A DNA stretch of 64,000 nt from Streptomyces fildesensis (GTDB lineage: Bacteria > Actinomycetota > Actinomycetes > Streptomycetales > Streptomycetaceae): positions 266,291-330,290 of the forward strand of contig NZ_JAAIKO010000007.1 in assembly GCF_016107395.1 (NCBI RefSeq), written 5' to 3'. Below are positions 9,703 to 20,140 of the stretch, one piece after another (within the stretch, counting starts at the first letter, position 1; every line of letters begins with the position of its first letter). The translations under genes and the position numbers were made by a program. The notes beneath the pieces were generated by a model. That model saw nothing but the letters and a program-made list of their open reading frames with translations. It had not been told where the DNA came from and did not search any database.

Positions 9703-10941
9703 TCAAACCACCGATCGTTCGGCCGCGAGGTGGCCGCGGAACCCCTGCGGCACCGGCGCGAAGCGGTACGCCATGGTGATCGATGCGGGGTCCTGCACGG
9801 TGAGGCGGTAGCGGGTGCACATCAGATAGCAGAGCGTCATCAGCTGGATCATGCCGATGTCGGCGCCGACGCAGTTCTTCGGCGCCCAGCCGAAGGGTAC
9901 GTAGTGGTTCTTGTCGACCGGTCCGTGCGGCGCGCCGGGCAGGAAGCGGTCCGGGTCGAACGTGTCGGCCTGCTGCCAGCACCGGGGGTCGCGGTGGATC
10001 ATGTGCGGGCTCAGCAGGTAGCCCTGGTCCTTCTCCAGCCGGGTGGTACCGAGGTCGAACGAGAACCGGGAGCGCCGCATGAGGAGCAGCGGCGGGCTCC
10101 ACATCCGCAGCACCTCCTTGACGAACCGGTGGGTGACCGGCGCCGCCTTCGTCGGTGCGGCACAGAACCCGGCCGGGTCCACGGCCCGCAGCTCGGTGGT
10201 CAGCCGCCGCGCCCACTCCGGGTTCCTGGCCAGCTCGTACAGCACGCTCGCCGCCGCGGCACCGGGCGGACCGCCGATCGCGGTGAGCACGGCGGTGACC
10301 ACGTCCAGCGCGCGGTCCATGCCGAGCTCCGGAAGCAGGTCGACGATCGGATCGGCGAGGTCCAGCTCACGGGGGCGGCGGCCGGCGGCCCGCTCACGCA
10401 GCACCCGCCGTACGACGACGCCGGCCCGGACCTGTACCGCGGCGAAACGCAGGTGATGCCATGGCCCGGTGCCCGGTTGGCGGGCGATCAGGCGGAGCAG
10501 TTTCTGGTCGAGGTCCTGGCTGATGTGGCCGGCCTCGCGAGGGGTGAGGCCCGACAGGGCGACCGGCAGCATGGACTGAACGGCCACTTCCTGCGCGAGC
10601 AGGACGAGGTCCACGTCGTCGCCGAGCCGCGCGTCGATGATCCGTTCCATCCGCGTGATCATGTCGGCGTTGTGCTCGCCGGTGGTGAGCTTGTGCAGCT
10701 GGGCGAGCCACGCGCCGCGTACCCGGGTCCACCGCACCTGCGGGCTGCGGCGCCGCCTGATCAGGTCGACGAGGCGGTCCGGCATGACGAGGTGGTGCCA
10801 GTTCGCACCGCTCACCTGGCGTGCCGCGTTCGGCTCGAAGACGGCGAGCAGGTCGTCGTCCATCCAGAAGAGGCCGCCTTCGGCCGCGCTGCGCTGGCGC
10901 AGATCGTGCAGGAAGTCGGTGGGATGGTGCGGAGTGGTCAT
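9703..10941 (-). CDS. Cytochrome P450 (second of the RiPP locus)
   Basis: A 412-aa P450. The K-helix ExxR is EVLR in KEVLRMW; the heme loop is PFGWAPKNCVG with Cys ligand C357, a slight variant of FGxGxHxCxG. It lacks a membrane anchor, so it is soluble and needs separate redox partners, none of which are encoded here. It lies directly after the 30-aa peptide gene, with GAGG-type RBS sequence before the ATG. In known P450-dependent RiPPs (biarylitides, cittilins, atropopeptides such as tryptorubin) such enzymes install aryl-aryl, aryl-O or aryl-N crosslinks between Trp, Tyr and His side chains. A peptide-crosslinking role is inferred from this setting. Confidence 0.9.
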   Translation of the reverse strand: MTTPHHPTDFLHDLRQRSAAEGGLFWMDDDLLAVFEPNAARQVSGANWHHLVMPDRLVDLIRRRRSPQVRWTRVRGAWLAQLHKLTTGEHNADMITRMERIIDARLGDDVDLVLLAQEVAVQSMLPVALSGLTPREAGHISQDLDQKLLRLIARQPGTGPWHHLRFAAVQVRAGVVVRRVLRERAAGRRPRELDLADPIVDLLPELGMDRALDVVTAVLTAIGGPPGAAAASVLYELARNPEWARRLTTELRAVDPAGFCAAPTKAAPVTHRFVKEVLRMWSPPLLLMRRSRFSFDLGTTRLEKDQGYLLSPHMIHRDPRCWQQADTFDPDRFLPGAPHGPVDKNHYVPFGWAPKNCVGADIGMIQLMTLCYLMCTRYRLTVQDPASITMAYRFAPVPQGFRGHLAAERSVV

Positions 10942-10961
10942 CGCCTCGCCTCTCGCGGCGT

Positions 10962-10990
10962 GCGGGGAGCCGCCGTCGGCGGCTCCCCGC
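10962..10990 (-). terminator. Intercistronic hairpin between precursor peptide and second P450
   Basis: A perfect 13-bp stem (GCGGGGAGCCGCC / GGCGGCTCCCCGC) closed by only 3 nt lies 11 nt past the precursor stop and 20 nt before the P450 start. It lacks a U-tract. It may be a partial terminator or a 3'-end stabiliser that gives more precursor than enzyme message, a common arrangement in RiPP operons. The dosage role is inferred. Confidence 0.6.
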
Positions 10991-11001
10991 AGCTCTGCCG
11001 A

Positions 11002-11094
11002 TCAGATGTGGTGGTAGAGGTACCAGTGGATGTTCGTGGAGTAGCCGGCCCGGATGTTGAGTGCCGACATCGCCGAGCGGTAGAGCTTCCTCAT
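11002..11094 (-). CDS. RiPP precursor peptide for P450 crosslinking (30 aa)
   Basis: A 30-aa peptide ending NIHWYLYHHI. The basic, helical-looking N-terminal half (MRKLYRSAMSALNIRAG) would be the leader; the last ten residues hold one Trp, two Tyr and three His, ideal for oxidative crosslinking. There is no Cys. Translation is strongly supported: the ATG at 11094 has AGGAGGTGA, a near-perfect Shine-Dalgarno, 5 nt upstream, and that RBS contains the TGA stop of the preceding P450 gene, so the two are coupled. It is sandwiched between two P450 genes and followed by an MFS gene. The architecture matches biarylitide/atropopeptide-type pathways but the core is not one I recognise. Crosslinks and cleavage site are unknown. 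Confidence 0.82.
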   Translation of the reverse strand: MRKLYRSAMSALNIRAGYSTNIHWYLYHHI

Positions 11095-11099
11095 CGTGT

Positions 11100-11108
11100 T
11101 CACCTCCT
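11100..11108 (-). promoter_or_regulatory. Ribosome binding site overlapping the P450 stop codon
   Basis: On the minus strand the sequence AGGAGGTGA combines a consensus RBS with the stop codon of the upstream P450. It sits 5 nt before the ATG of the 30-aa peptide, fixing that start and implying translational coupling and high expression of the peptide. Confidence 0.85.
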
Positions 11109-12296
11109 CCCGGGGGGATCGACGCGGGCGTGCAGTTCCGCGGTGAAACGCGGAGGAGCCAGCGCGGGGCCCGGACGGGGCCTGTCGCCGCCGGCTGTGA
11201 CCGATAGCCGCCAGTCGTGGGTGATGATGCGGATCAGGTCTTCCAGCAGCGTCATCGTCACGGTCGCGCCGGCACAGGTGTGCGGCCCGAACCCGAACGG
11301 CATGAAGGCCGGATCGACGAGGGACTGCGCCCAGCGACGTGGCGCGAACTCGTCGGGGCGGTCCCAGTGCCGCGGGTGGCGGTGCACGAGGTAGGAGCAC
11401 ACGTCCACGTCGTCCCGCGGGCCGACCGTGACTCCGGCCAGCTCGTGCACACGGCTCGGAGTACGGGCGAACAGCCACGCGACCGGCCGGAGCCGCATCG
11501 CCTCCCTGACGATCCACTCCGGCTCGTCGCCGTCGGTGCCGGGGTGGGTGCCGACGAGGAGGACCGCCCAGCCGAGGGCGAAGCCGATCGAGCCGACCGT
11601 GGCGAACAGGAACGACAGATAGACCTCGGCGAGTTGGCCGGGATCCGCCGGCGGTCCTGCTCCGGTGATGGTCACGTCGAGCAGGTCGCGCGGCGGACGG
11701 TCGTGAGGGCCCGCGCTCCGGCGGGCCCGGATCTCCCGGGTCAGGACGCGCATGGCCCGGCGGCGGAACGCGAGCCGCGACAGCGCGGAATGGCGCAGCG
11801 GCGCGCCGGACAGCACCGCGCGGGTGATGATGCCGTCGACGGTTTCGTGCAGCTCCGCGGGTGCTTCCGGGCACAGCAGGACGTCCCGCAGGTGTTCGCG
11901 GACCAGGAGATTTCCCGCGTCCGGCCAGTCGGCGGAGGGTGCGAGCCGCTCTTCGACCAGGAGCGGCAGCCGGTCCCGGCGGGCGTCGAGCCGGCCGCGC
12001 ACCAGCGCGCGGGCCGCCCGGCCGATCTCGATCTGCGCGGATCTGGGGCCGAAGACGCCGTCGCGGGTGTGGAAGAAATCGGACGTCTCGACGAACAGGC
12101 CCCGGCGGTTGCCCATCACCGCGCGTGCGGCCTCCGGATCGGCCACGCACAGCCGGCCCGACGCGGAGCGCCACACGTCGTGGGTGGCGTCGAACTCCGT
12201 CTCCAGGAACGCCAAGGGGTCTCGGTGGTAGGCGGCCGCGTCATGGCGCGGCCCCGCCGCTCGACCGTTCGTTCCGCCGCCGGCCGCCGACGCCAT
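11100..12296 (-). CDS. Cytochrome P450 (first of the RiPP locus)
   Basis: A 398-aa soluble P450, first gene of the operon. K-helix motif EAMR (REAMRLRPVAW), heme loop FGFGPHTCAG with Cys ligand C341. The I-helix region reads FLFATVGSIGFALGWAV and lacks the usual acid/Thr pair (A/G-G-x-D/E-T), as in several P450s that perform phenol or aryl coupling rather than hydroxylation. The ATG at 12296 follows GAGGAGG by 5 nt; an ATG ten codons earlier would place this RBS inside the gene. The stop codon is embedded in the RBS of the precursor peptide. Together with the second P450 it probably makes two different crosslinks, or one each in sequence; this is an inference. Confidence 0.9.
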   Translation of the reverse strand: MASAAGGGTNGRAAGPRHDAAAYHRDPLAFLETEFDATHDVWRSASGRLCVADPEAARAVMGNRRGLFVETSDFFHTRDGVFGPRSAQIEIGRAARALVRGRLDARRDRLPLLVEERLAPSADWPDAGNLLVREHLRDVLLCPEAPAELHETVDGIITRAVLSGAPLRHSALSRLAFRRRAMRVLTREIRARRSAGPHDRPPRDLLDVTITGAGPPADPGQLAEVYLSFLFATVGSIGFALGWAVLLVGTHPGTDGDEPEWIVREAMRLRPVAWLFARTPSRVHELAGVTVGPRDDVDVCSYLVHRHPRHWDRPDEFAPRRWAQSLVDPAFMPFGFGPHTCAGATVTMTLLEDLIRIITHDWRLSVTAGGDRPRPGPALAPPRFTAELHARVDPPGRR

Positions 12297-12478
12297 GGCA
12301 TCCTCCTCGAACGGACGGGAGGCCACGGGAAAGTCTGGGCCTGCGTCCGGCCGCGGTGGATCCCGCGCCCCCTGATACCGGACCGCCGTGAGACAGCGTG
12401 CTCCGCCGCCGGCGCCCTGTCACGACCTGATCCGGCCCAGTCGGTGCGATCCGTCGGTGCGGTCCGGTCAAGCGGCGC

Positions 12479-12889
12479 CTAGACGCAGGAGGGGCACAGT
12501 CCGCGGTAGGTGACCTCGACCTGGGACACGGCGAAGCCGAAGCGCTCCTCCGCCGGGAGGTCGGCCAGCGGATCGCCGGTGGGGTGGACGTCGCGGATGG
12601 TGCCGCAGGTGGAGCACACCAGGTGCTGGTGCGGGTGGTGGGCATTGGGGTCGTAGCGCTTGGCGCGGCCGTCGGTGGCGACCTCTATGACCTCGCCGAG
12701 GGACACCATCTCGCCCAGGGTGTTGTAGACGGTCGCCCGGGAGATCTCGGGCAGCCGCTGCGCCGCGCGGGCGTGCACCTCGTCGGCCGTGAGATGCACG
12801 TGGTCGCCGTCGAGGACCTCCGCAACGACACGTCGCTGGGAGGTCATCCGCCAGCCACGGCCACGCAGTCGTTCCAGCAGGTCACTCAT
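12479..12889 (-). CDS. Fur-family peroxide-type regulator, CatR-like
   Basis: A 136-aa Fur/PerR protein. The winged helix is at about residues 1-75 (ISRATVYNTLGEMV recognition helix), followed by the metal/dimer region HHPHQHLVCSTCG and a second CxxC (CPSC) at the C-terminus, the structural zinc site. The length and the HVHLTADEVHARA segment resemble Streptomyces CatR, the redox-sensing repressor of a catalase. It is divergent from katG across 383 bp, so control of katG and of itself is likely. The start at 12889 has AGGTGA upstream. Because the usual katG partner furA is wrecked here, this protein may be the only local repressor. Confidence 0.88.
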   Translation of the reverse strand: MSDLLERLRGRGWRMTSQRRVVAEVLDGDHVHLTADEVHARAAQRLPEISRATVYNTLGEMVSLGEVIEVATDGRAKRYDPNAHHPHQHLVCSTCGTIRDVHPTGDPLADLPAEERFGFAVSQVEVTYRGLCPSCV

Positions 12890-12977
12890 ATCGGTTCACC
12901 TATTCAGGTTCGGTGGGATGCCCGAAGTTTACCGATGGATGTCCGGGTTCCGATTGGATGTGGGCCTGGCGCGCTTC

Positions 12978-13005
12978 TTGACTTGGAATCTGTCCATCGT
13001 AGGAT
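12978..13005 (+). promoter_or_regulatory. Probable furA-katG promoter
   Basis: TTGACT at 12978-12983 and TAGGAT at 13000-13005, spaced 16 bp, make a good vegetative-type promoter. A transcript from about 13012 would carry a 260-nt leader through the furA remnant and the 72-bp palindrome before katG. Confidence 0.6.
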
Positions 13006-13059
13006 CGGTTCCGGCAATAGCCAAGAGACAGGAAGCCTCCAGTACGGCAGGAGACAGAG

Positions 13060-13165
13060 ACGTACGGGACCACCGCCGAGGAGCTGCGCGGTGCCGGCCT
13101 GCGGGTGACGGCCGCCCACGTCGCGCTGCCCGGGACCGTCCGGGACGGTGACCACCACGGCGTCG
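13060..13165 (+). pseudogene. furA: furA remnant (first 35 codons only)
   Basis: Read in frame from ACG at 13060 this encodes TYGTTAEELRGAGLRVTA and continues about 17 more residues. It aligns well with the N-terminus of actinobacterial FurA (compare the AEQLRTADLRVT start of mycobacterial FurA). The start codon position holds ACG, 6 nt after AGGAG, suggesting an ATG or GTG lost by mutation. Homology ends inside a perfect palindrome whose second arm is just the inverted copy of the first, so the DNA-binding and metal-binding parts are gone. In mycobacteria and streptomycetes furA normally precedes katG in one operon, which is exactly this location. Confidence 0.75.
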
Positions 13166-13200
13166 ACGCCGTGGTGGTCACCGTCCCGGACGGTCCCGGG
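13129..13200. repeat. Perfect 72-bp palindrome (36-bp arms, no spacer)
   Basis: Positions 13129-13164 and 13165-13200 are exact reverse complements with GTCGAC at the centre and CCCGGG at both ends. The left arm is furA coding sequence; the right arm is its inverted copy. Such a structure arises by template switching or snap-back repair after a break. In RNA it would form a 36-bp hairpin ending 72 nt before the katG start, which could terminate or stabilise the katG message. Confidence 0.95.
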
Positions 13201-13248
13201 GCCCGCGCCCCGGCCGTTCCCCCCGCCCGCAGTTACAGAGCACCGTGA

Positions 13249-15504
<2,256 letters not shown>

Positions 15505-15536
15505 TCACGAGGACTGATCACAGCCGGTGATCACCG

Positions 15537-15570
15537 CGTCCGGGTCGGCCCGCAGGGGCCGGCCCGGACG
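15537..15570 (+). terminator. katG terminator
   Basis: A 15-bp stem with one G-U pair (CGTCCGGGTCGGCCC / GGGCCGGCCCGGACG) and a 4-nt loop, followed by the T-rich TTTCCGTTCT. It lies 32 nt after the katG stop and before the convergent TerD-vWA gene. Confidence 0.8.
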
Positions 15571-15596
15571 TTTCCGTTCTGCCAGAACCTTCGGGG

Positions 15597-16994
15597 CTAG
15601 CGAAGGATCCCGGCGGAGCGGGCCGCCTTCAGCCAGGACGGGAACTCCTGCAGCAGACGGTCGTACAGCTCCTCGTCCGAGACCTTGTCGATGTCGTCCA
15701 CGGCGAAGAAGCCGACGTTGTCGACCCGCCGGCCGGGCATGTTGTCGAACTTCTCCAGCACCCCGAAGTTGGCCCGGCCGAGACCGACGAACTGCCAGAA
15801 CACCGGCTCCTCCACGGCCGCGCGCAGCTCCTGCTCGATCTCGGCGTTGCGGTACACCCCGCCGTCGGAGAAGAACAGCACCAGGGTCGGCGCCTGCGCC
15901 GGGTTGTCGCGCACGAATCGGCGGACCTCGGCGATGACCTTCTGCTCCTCGTTCTGGATGCCGACTACGCGCATGTCGACTTGTCCCGGGCGCTGTCCCT
16001 TCGGCGGCTTCTTGCGGCCGAACAGGCTGATCTGGCCCACCCGTACATGGAGTTCGAGCCAGTCGGGCAGATCGCCGACGGTCAGGTCGGGCAGCCGGGC
16101 CGGGTGCGAGGCGAACGTCCAGGCTTGCATCTCGCCGTCGTCGTCGACCTGTGCGGCGACCGCGGCCATCCGCTCGACCACGCTGTGGACGGTGCCGCGC
16201 GAGTAGAGGCCGGCCATCGATCCCGAGGCGTCGAGGACCAGGATCACCCGGGCGACCACGCCTTCCGCACCGTGCTTGCGCAGGCTGACGGCGACCTGCT
16301 GCTTGCGCAGCGAGAGCCGCTTGCGCATGTCGACGGGCAGGTTCTCCTCGCCCTTGGTGAGCCGGGCGGGCATGGCCGGGGCGGCGGGCCCCGCCGGCGA
16401 CGGCGGTGGCGGCGGCGGTACTACGGGCACGGGTGTCGGCGTCGCGGCCGCGGCCGCGGCCGGCGGCTCCTCGTCCACGCTGATCCCGAAGTCCTGCGCG
16501 AGGCCCGCGAGCCCCGACGCGTACCCCTGTCCCACCGCGCGGAACTTCCAGCCGTCCCCGCGCCGGTACAGCTCTCCGCCCAGGAAGGCGGTCTCGGTGG
16601 TGGCCGTCATGTCGAAGCGCGCCAGCTCGGCGTTGGTCGCCAGGTCGAGGAGCCGCAGTCGCAGCGCCGGGACCTGGCCGAACGTGCCACCGTCGGCGGA
16701 CGCGCCCAGCAGGACGCGGTCGATGGCGGGCTCGATCCGGCCCAGGTCCACGTCGATCACGTCCTCGCCGGACGCCGCCGAGCCCACATGGCGCACCGCG
16801 CCCCTGGGGTGTTCCGGCTGGTTGTAGAAGACGAAGTCGGCGTCGGAACGCACCCGCCCCGCCTCCGTGAGCAGCAGCGCGGAAGCGTCGACGTCCGGCA
16901 CGCCCGGGCCCGCGCCCCAGGTCAGCACGGCCCGGACGGCGGTGGCAGCAACGGGGACATTGGCGCCCTTACCGAGCGAAGGTGTCGAGGTCAC
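15597..16994 (-). CDS. TerD-domain / von Willebrand factor A protein (TerF-like)
   Basis: A 465-aa cytosolic protein. Residues 1-175 form a TerD-type stress domain ([58 protein letters not shown]). A Pro/Ala linker (about 185-215) joins it to a vWA domain with a MIDAS-like motif DASGSM at about 250 and FFSDGG further on. Tellurite-resistance TerD and TerF proteins are Ca2+-binding and form stress-response complexes; this fusion is common in Streptomyces. The GTG at 16994 is the start that gives a complete TerD domain, but no clear RBS precedes it. Confidence 0.85.
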   Translation of the reverse strand: MTSTPSLGKGANVPVAATAVRAVLTWGAGPGVPDVDASALLLTEAGRVRSDADFVFYNQPEHPRGAVRHVGSAASGEDVIDVDLGRIEPAIDRVLLGASADGGTFGQVPALRLRLLDLATNAELARFDMTATTETAFLGGELYRRGDGWKFRAVGQGYASGLAGLAQDFGISVDEEPPAAAAAATPTPVPVVPPPPPPSPAGPAAPAMPARLTKGEENLPVDMRKRLSLRKQQVAVSLRKHGAEGVVARVILVLDASGSMAGLYSRGTVHSVVERMAAVAAQVDDDGEMQAWTFASHPARLPDLTVGDLPDWLELHVRVGQISLFGRKKPPKGQRPGQVDMRVVGIQNEEQKVIAEVRRFVRDNPAQAPTLVLFFSDGGVYRNAEIEQELRAAVEEPVFWQFVGLGRANFGVLEKFDNMPGRRVDNVGFFAVDDIDKVSDEELYDRLLQEFPSWLKAARSAGILR

Positions 16995-17098
16995 GACGGC
17001 CAGTCTGCCGCACCGGCGGAAAAATTCACCGGAGCCCGTCGGCTCCCGGCGTAGCAGAGGGGGCGCCGCACCGGCGGCACCCCCTCGACCGATCGGTC

Positions 17099-18799
17099 CT
17101 ACGGCTGCATCTCGTACGCGCCGGACAGTGCCTCGACCTGGGTCCAGACCCGGGCCGCGCGGCCGGCGTCCGAGACCGGGCGGCGGATGTGGGCCAGCGC
17201 CCAGGCGGCCTGCTCGTCGGTGGTGGAGCTCTTGCCGTGCAGATCGGTGGCGTGGGTGGAGAAGTCGCGCACCAGGACGTCGAAGATCTCGTCCAGCAGG
17301 TCGGCGTCCAGGCCGGTCAGCTCGGCCTGCTCCAGCACCAGCTGGCCGTAGACGACCAGGGCGAACAGCTGGCCGATCTCCAGCAGGAAGTCCAGGTCCT
17401 GCTGCTGCTCCTCGCTCGGCGCGTGGGTGCGGAGCAGGGTGCAGAGGCCGTCCGCCTGCTCGCGGAAGCGGGCCACGTTGGGCAGGTGCGCGTGCGCGTC
17501 GTACGCGGTGCGCCAGTCGTGGAAGCGGATCGCGCCCAGGCCCCGGGCCGGGCCCTGCTGGAACAAAAAGGTGTCGTCGGCCGGGTCGAGACGGCTCGGC
17601 ACGGCGGGGTACTCGGCCGGGGCGAACAGGTAGTTCGCCATGAACTTGAGGATCAGGGCGAGGTTGACGTGCACCGTGCCCTCCAGCTTCGGCAGGCCGC
17701 GGATGTCGCGCGCGGCCTTGTCGAAGTAGGTGTCCGTCTCGAAGCCCTTGGCCGCGATGACGTCCCACATCAGGTCGATGACCTTCTCGCCCTCGGTGGT
17801 GACCTTCATCTTGGTCATCGGGTTGAAGAGCAGGTAGCGGCGGTCCTCGGGCGAGGCGGAGCGGAAGTAGTCGACGGCGCGGTCGCTGAACAGCTTCATC
17901 GCGGTGAGGCGGGTGTACGCGTCGGTCAGCTCGCGCCGCACGTGCGGGAAGTCGGTGACCTTCCGGCCGTACAGCACCCGGTTGTCCGCGTGCGTGACGG
18001 CCTCGTACATCGCGTGCTCGCAGATGCCGATGGACGCGGTGCAGAGGTTGAACTTGCCGACGTTGACGGTGTTCAGCGCGGCGTCGAAGGCGGCCTTGCC
18101 GGTGTGCAGCACGTCCTCGGCGCGCACCGGGTAGCTGTCGAGGCGGAACTCGCTGACGTACATCTGCGAGTTCACCACGTTCTTCACCAGGTGGTACGCC
18201 TCGTGCCGGCTGTCGGCGGCGAAGAAGACATAGCCCTCGGGACCCTCGATGTCCGAGCGGCGGCCGAAGACCGAGACCAGGCCGGCGACGTTGCCGTTGC
18301 CGATGTAGTACTTGGAGCCGCTCGCGGTGAAGCCGCCCGCACCGTCCGGGGTGAGGATCATGTCGGTCGAGTAGATGTCCGCGCCGTGCGTCCGCTCGGA
18401 GAGGCCGAAGGCCATGACGTGGCCCTCGGACAGGAGCTTCGCGGCGCGCTCCCGCACGGCCTCGTTCCCGCTCTGCCAGACCGGTCCCAGGCCCAGGATG
18501 GTGACCTGCCAGGTGTACCAGTAGCCCAGCCCGTAGAAGCCCAGGATCTCGTTCAGCTCGGCGATCCGCGCGGTGTCCCAGCGCTTCGAGTCGTCCGCGG
18601 AGGACGGGGTGAGGAACTCCGCGAAGAGCCCTTCCTTCGCCGCGAACTCCAGGAAGTCGCCGTACCAGGCGCGGTCGACGTAGGTGTCGATGAGTGCCTT
18701 CTTGCCGCGCGACTCGAACCAGTCGACGGTGGCGCGGAGCAGCTGTCGGGTGCGCTCGTCGAACTGTACGGGGTCGTAGGTACGCGGGTTGAAGAGCAT
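17099..18799 (-). CDS. Acyl-CoA dehydrogenase family flavoprotein
   Basis: A 566-aa FAD enzyme of the acyl-CoA dehydrogenase/oxidase superfamily. The flavin-binding stretch MAFGLSERTHGADIYSTDMI fits the FALTE.GxGSD region; helical C-terminal domains carry YGRKVTDFPHVRREL and IAAKGFETDTYFDKAARD. No clear catalytic Glu can be pinned by eye, so the substrate is open; fatty acyl-CoA or a related thioester is likely. The ATG at 18799 has GGAG 6 nt upstream. It is co-oriented with, and 22 nt downstream of, a PadR-type repressor, so the two probably form one self-regulated operon. Confidence 0.85.
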   Translation of the reverse strand: MLFNPRTYDPVQFDERTRQLLRATVDWFESRGKKALIDTYVDRAWYGDFLEFAAKEGLFAEFLTPSSADDSKRWDTARIAELNEILGFYGLGYWYTWQVTILGLGPVWQSGNEAVRERAAKLLSEGHVMAFGLSERTHGADIYSTDMILTPDGAGGFTASGSKYYIGNGNVAGLVSVFGRRSDIEGPEGYVFFAADSRHEAYHLVKNVVNSQMYVSEFRLDSYPVRAEDVLHTGKAAFDAALNTVNVGKFNLCTASIGICEHAMYEAVTHADNRVLYGRKVTDFPHVRRELTDAYTRLTAMKLFSDRAVDYFRSASPEDRRYLLFNPMTKMKVTTEGEKVIDLMWDVIAAKGFETDTYFDKAARDIRGLPKLEGTVHVNLALILKFMANYLFAPAEYPAVPSRLDPADDTFLFQQGPARGLGAIRFHDWRTAYDAHAHLPNVARFREQADGLCTLLRTHAPSEEQQQDLDFLLEIGQLFALVVYGQLVLEQAELTGLDADLLDEIFDVLVRDFSTHATDLHGKSSTTDEQAAWALAHIRRPVSDAGRAARVWTQVEALSGAYEMQP

Positions 18800-18821
18800 G
18801 TGGACTCCAGGGGAATGAGGG

Positions 18822-19373
18822 TCAGTTGGCGATGCGGTGGAGCGTGGCGAGCACGTCGTCCAGCCAGGCGAGGGTCATCCGCTCGTACTCGATGCCGCCG
18901 CGCAGCACCACGTGCTGCAGTTCCTGCTGGGCGGAGGGCGAGGTCAGGTCGGGAAAGTCGCGCCGCTCGCCGGTGAGGTAGCGGGCCAGCAGCGCGGCAT
19001 GGCTCTCGCGGTGCCGCTCGACCTCGGAGATGAGTGAGGTCAGTGCGGCCTGGTCGTCGAAGGCGGCGGCGCGGATCTTGACGGCGAGCTCGTGCCGGAC
19101 GGTCTCCGGTTCGACGGGCTCGCGCAGCCAGGACGCCAGGGCGGCCCGGCCCGGCGCGGCGGCGGAGTACACCTTCTTGTCCGGGCGGCCGTCCTGGGCG
19201 ACCTCCTCGACGGCGATCCAGCCGTCCGTCTCCATCCGCCGCAGCACCCGGTAGATCTGCTGGTGGGTGGCGGTCCAGAAACGGCCGATGGAACGGTCGA
19301 AGCGGCGCGCCAGCTCGTACCCGGAGCCGGGCTGCTCCAGCAGGGAGACGAGGATCGCGTGCTCTAGGGCCAT
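18822..19373 (-). CDS. PadR-family transcriptional regulator
   Basis: A 183-aa PadR protein: N-terminal winged helix ALEHAILVSLLEQPGSGYEL with ATHQQIYRVLRRMETDGWI, and a C-terminal Vir-like helical dimerisation part (ERHRESHAALLARYL). These repressors respond to phenolics or lipophilic ligands. A near-perfect palindrome starts 13 bp upstream of its ATG, suggesting autoregulation of the padR/acyl-CoA dehydrogenase operon. Confidence 0.9.
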   Translation of the reverse strand: MALEHAILVSLLEQPGSGYELARRFDRSIGRFWTATHQQIYRVLRRMETDGWIAVEEVAQDGRPDKKVYSAAAPGRAALASWLREPVEPETVRHELAVKIRAAAFDDQAALTSLISEVERHRESHAALLARYLTGERRDFPDLTSPSAQQELQHVVLRGGIEYERMTLAWLDDVLATLHRIAN

Positions 19374-19385
19374 ACCCGCATCCTG

Positions 19386-19405
19386 CTATGCAACGAGTTG
19401 CATAG
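19386..19405. promoter_or_regulatory. PadR operator (perfect 9-bp inverted repeat)
   Basis: CTATGCAAC-GA-GTTGCATAG at 13 bp before the padR start. A symmetric ATGCAA/TTGCAT site in this place is typical for PadR autorepression. It is AT-rich against a GC-rich background, which makes chance less likely. Confidence 0.75.
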
Positions 19406-20140
19406 GCAATGAGGCCCGGCCGGGTTGAGACACGGATCACGCGCCGCGGCCGGGCCGTCCGAGCAGGTGGTGGGCGCCGTGCGGCTGCACGGTACCGCCG
19501 GCTGCGCGGTCCCGCGCCAGGATGTTCGACGAGTTCGCACCGCTGGTCGACCCGATGCTCCGCGCGGAGATCCTGTGAAGGCTTCGGCCATCCATGAGCG
19601 GCCGGCCACGGAGTACGGCTCAGCGGTCATCACCAGCGGGTCGAGCTCTACGTTCGAGAAGCCCGCCCGAAGGTCGCCACGGATCTCGGCATCACGCCGA
19701 GGGAACTGGCCGGAACGCGCCGCCGCTTCGAGCTGATTCCGGGCGCCCGGACCAGGCTGACTGGGGCGACGAGCCGAATCCGGGACGAATCATGTGGTCC
19801 GCCGCGTGGCCGGTTCGCTTCGCGCTCGCTGCGGCAGCCGGGTCCGCGGCTTCGGCAGTGGCCACATGTGCGATGCCAGAAACCAGTAAATGCCTTGTAC
19901 CACAGGCGAGTTCACGTCGTATCAGTTGGACTGGATGTGCCTGGGGCATGCCGGCAGCGGATATGCTCCTTGGCGGCGCGGTGAGTTGATCACAATACTC
20001 TCCGTTGTCGCCCTGCTGCCTGCCGTCGCAGTGATGGTCACACGTATGGGTCAGGTCGGTTGTGTGTGGCCGCCGGCAGCGACTGGTCCGAGGTGTAATC
20101 GCTGGGCCATCCCCCCACTTTCGATACCTTGAGGTTGCAG
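19406..20140. other. 735-bp region without an intact gene
   Basis: No complete gene is convincing here. Short protein-like stretches occur in several plus-strand frames (for example around 19519-19578 and 19630-19760, the latter reading VATDLGITPREL, somewhat like a transposase-type helix-turn-helix), but they are broken by stops. They may be remnants of old insertions. The region also serves as the promoter area for the conservon that starts at 20141. Confidence 0.4.

Noticed and set aside
12297..12326. Earlier ATG for the first RiPP P450
   Set aside because: GAGGAGG is placed correctly for the ATG at 12296; using the earlier ATG would put this RBS inside the coding sequence.
19630..19760. 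Possible transposase helix-turn-helix
   Set aside because: Only a short DLGITPREL-like stretch; no inverted repeats, target duplication or catalytic DDE region.
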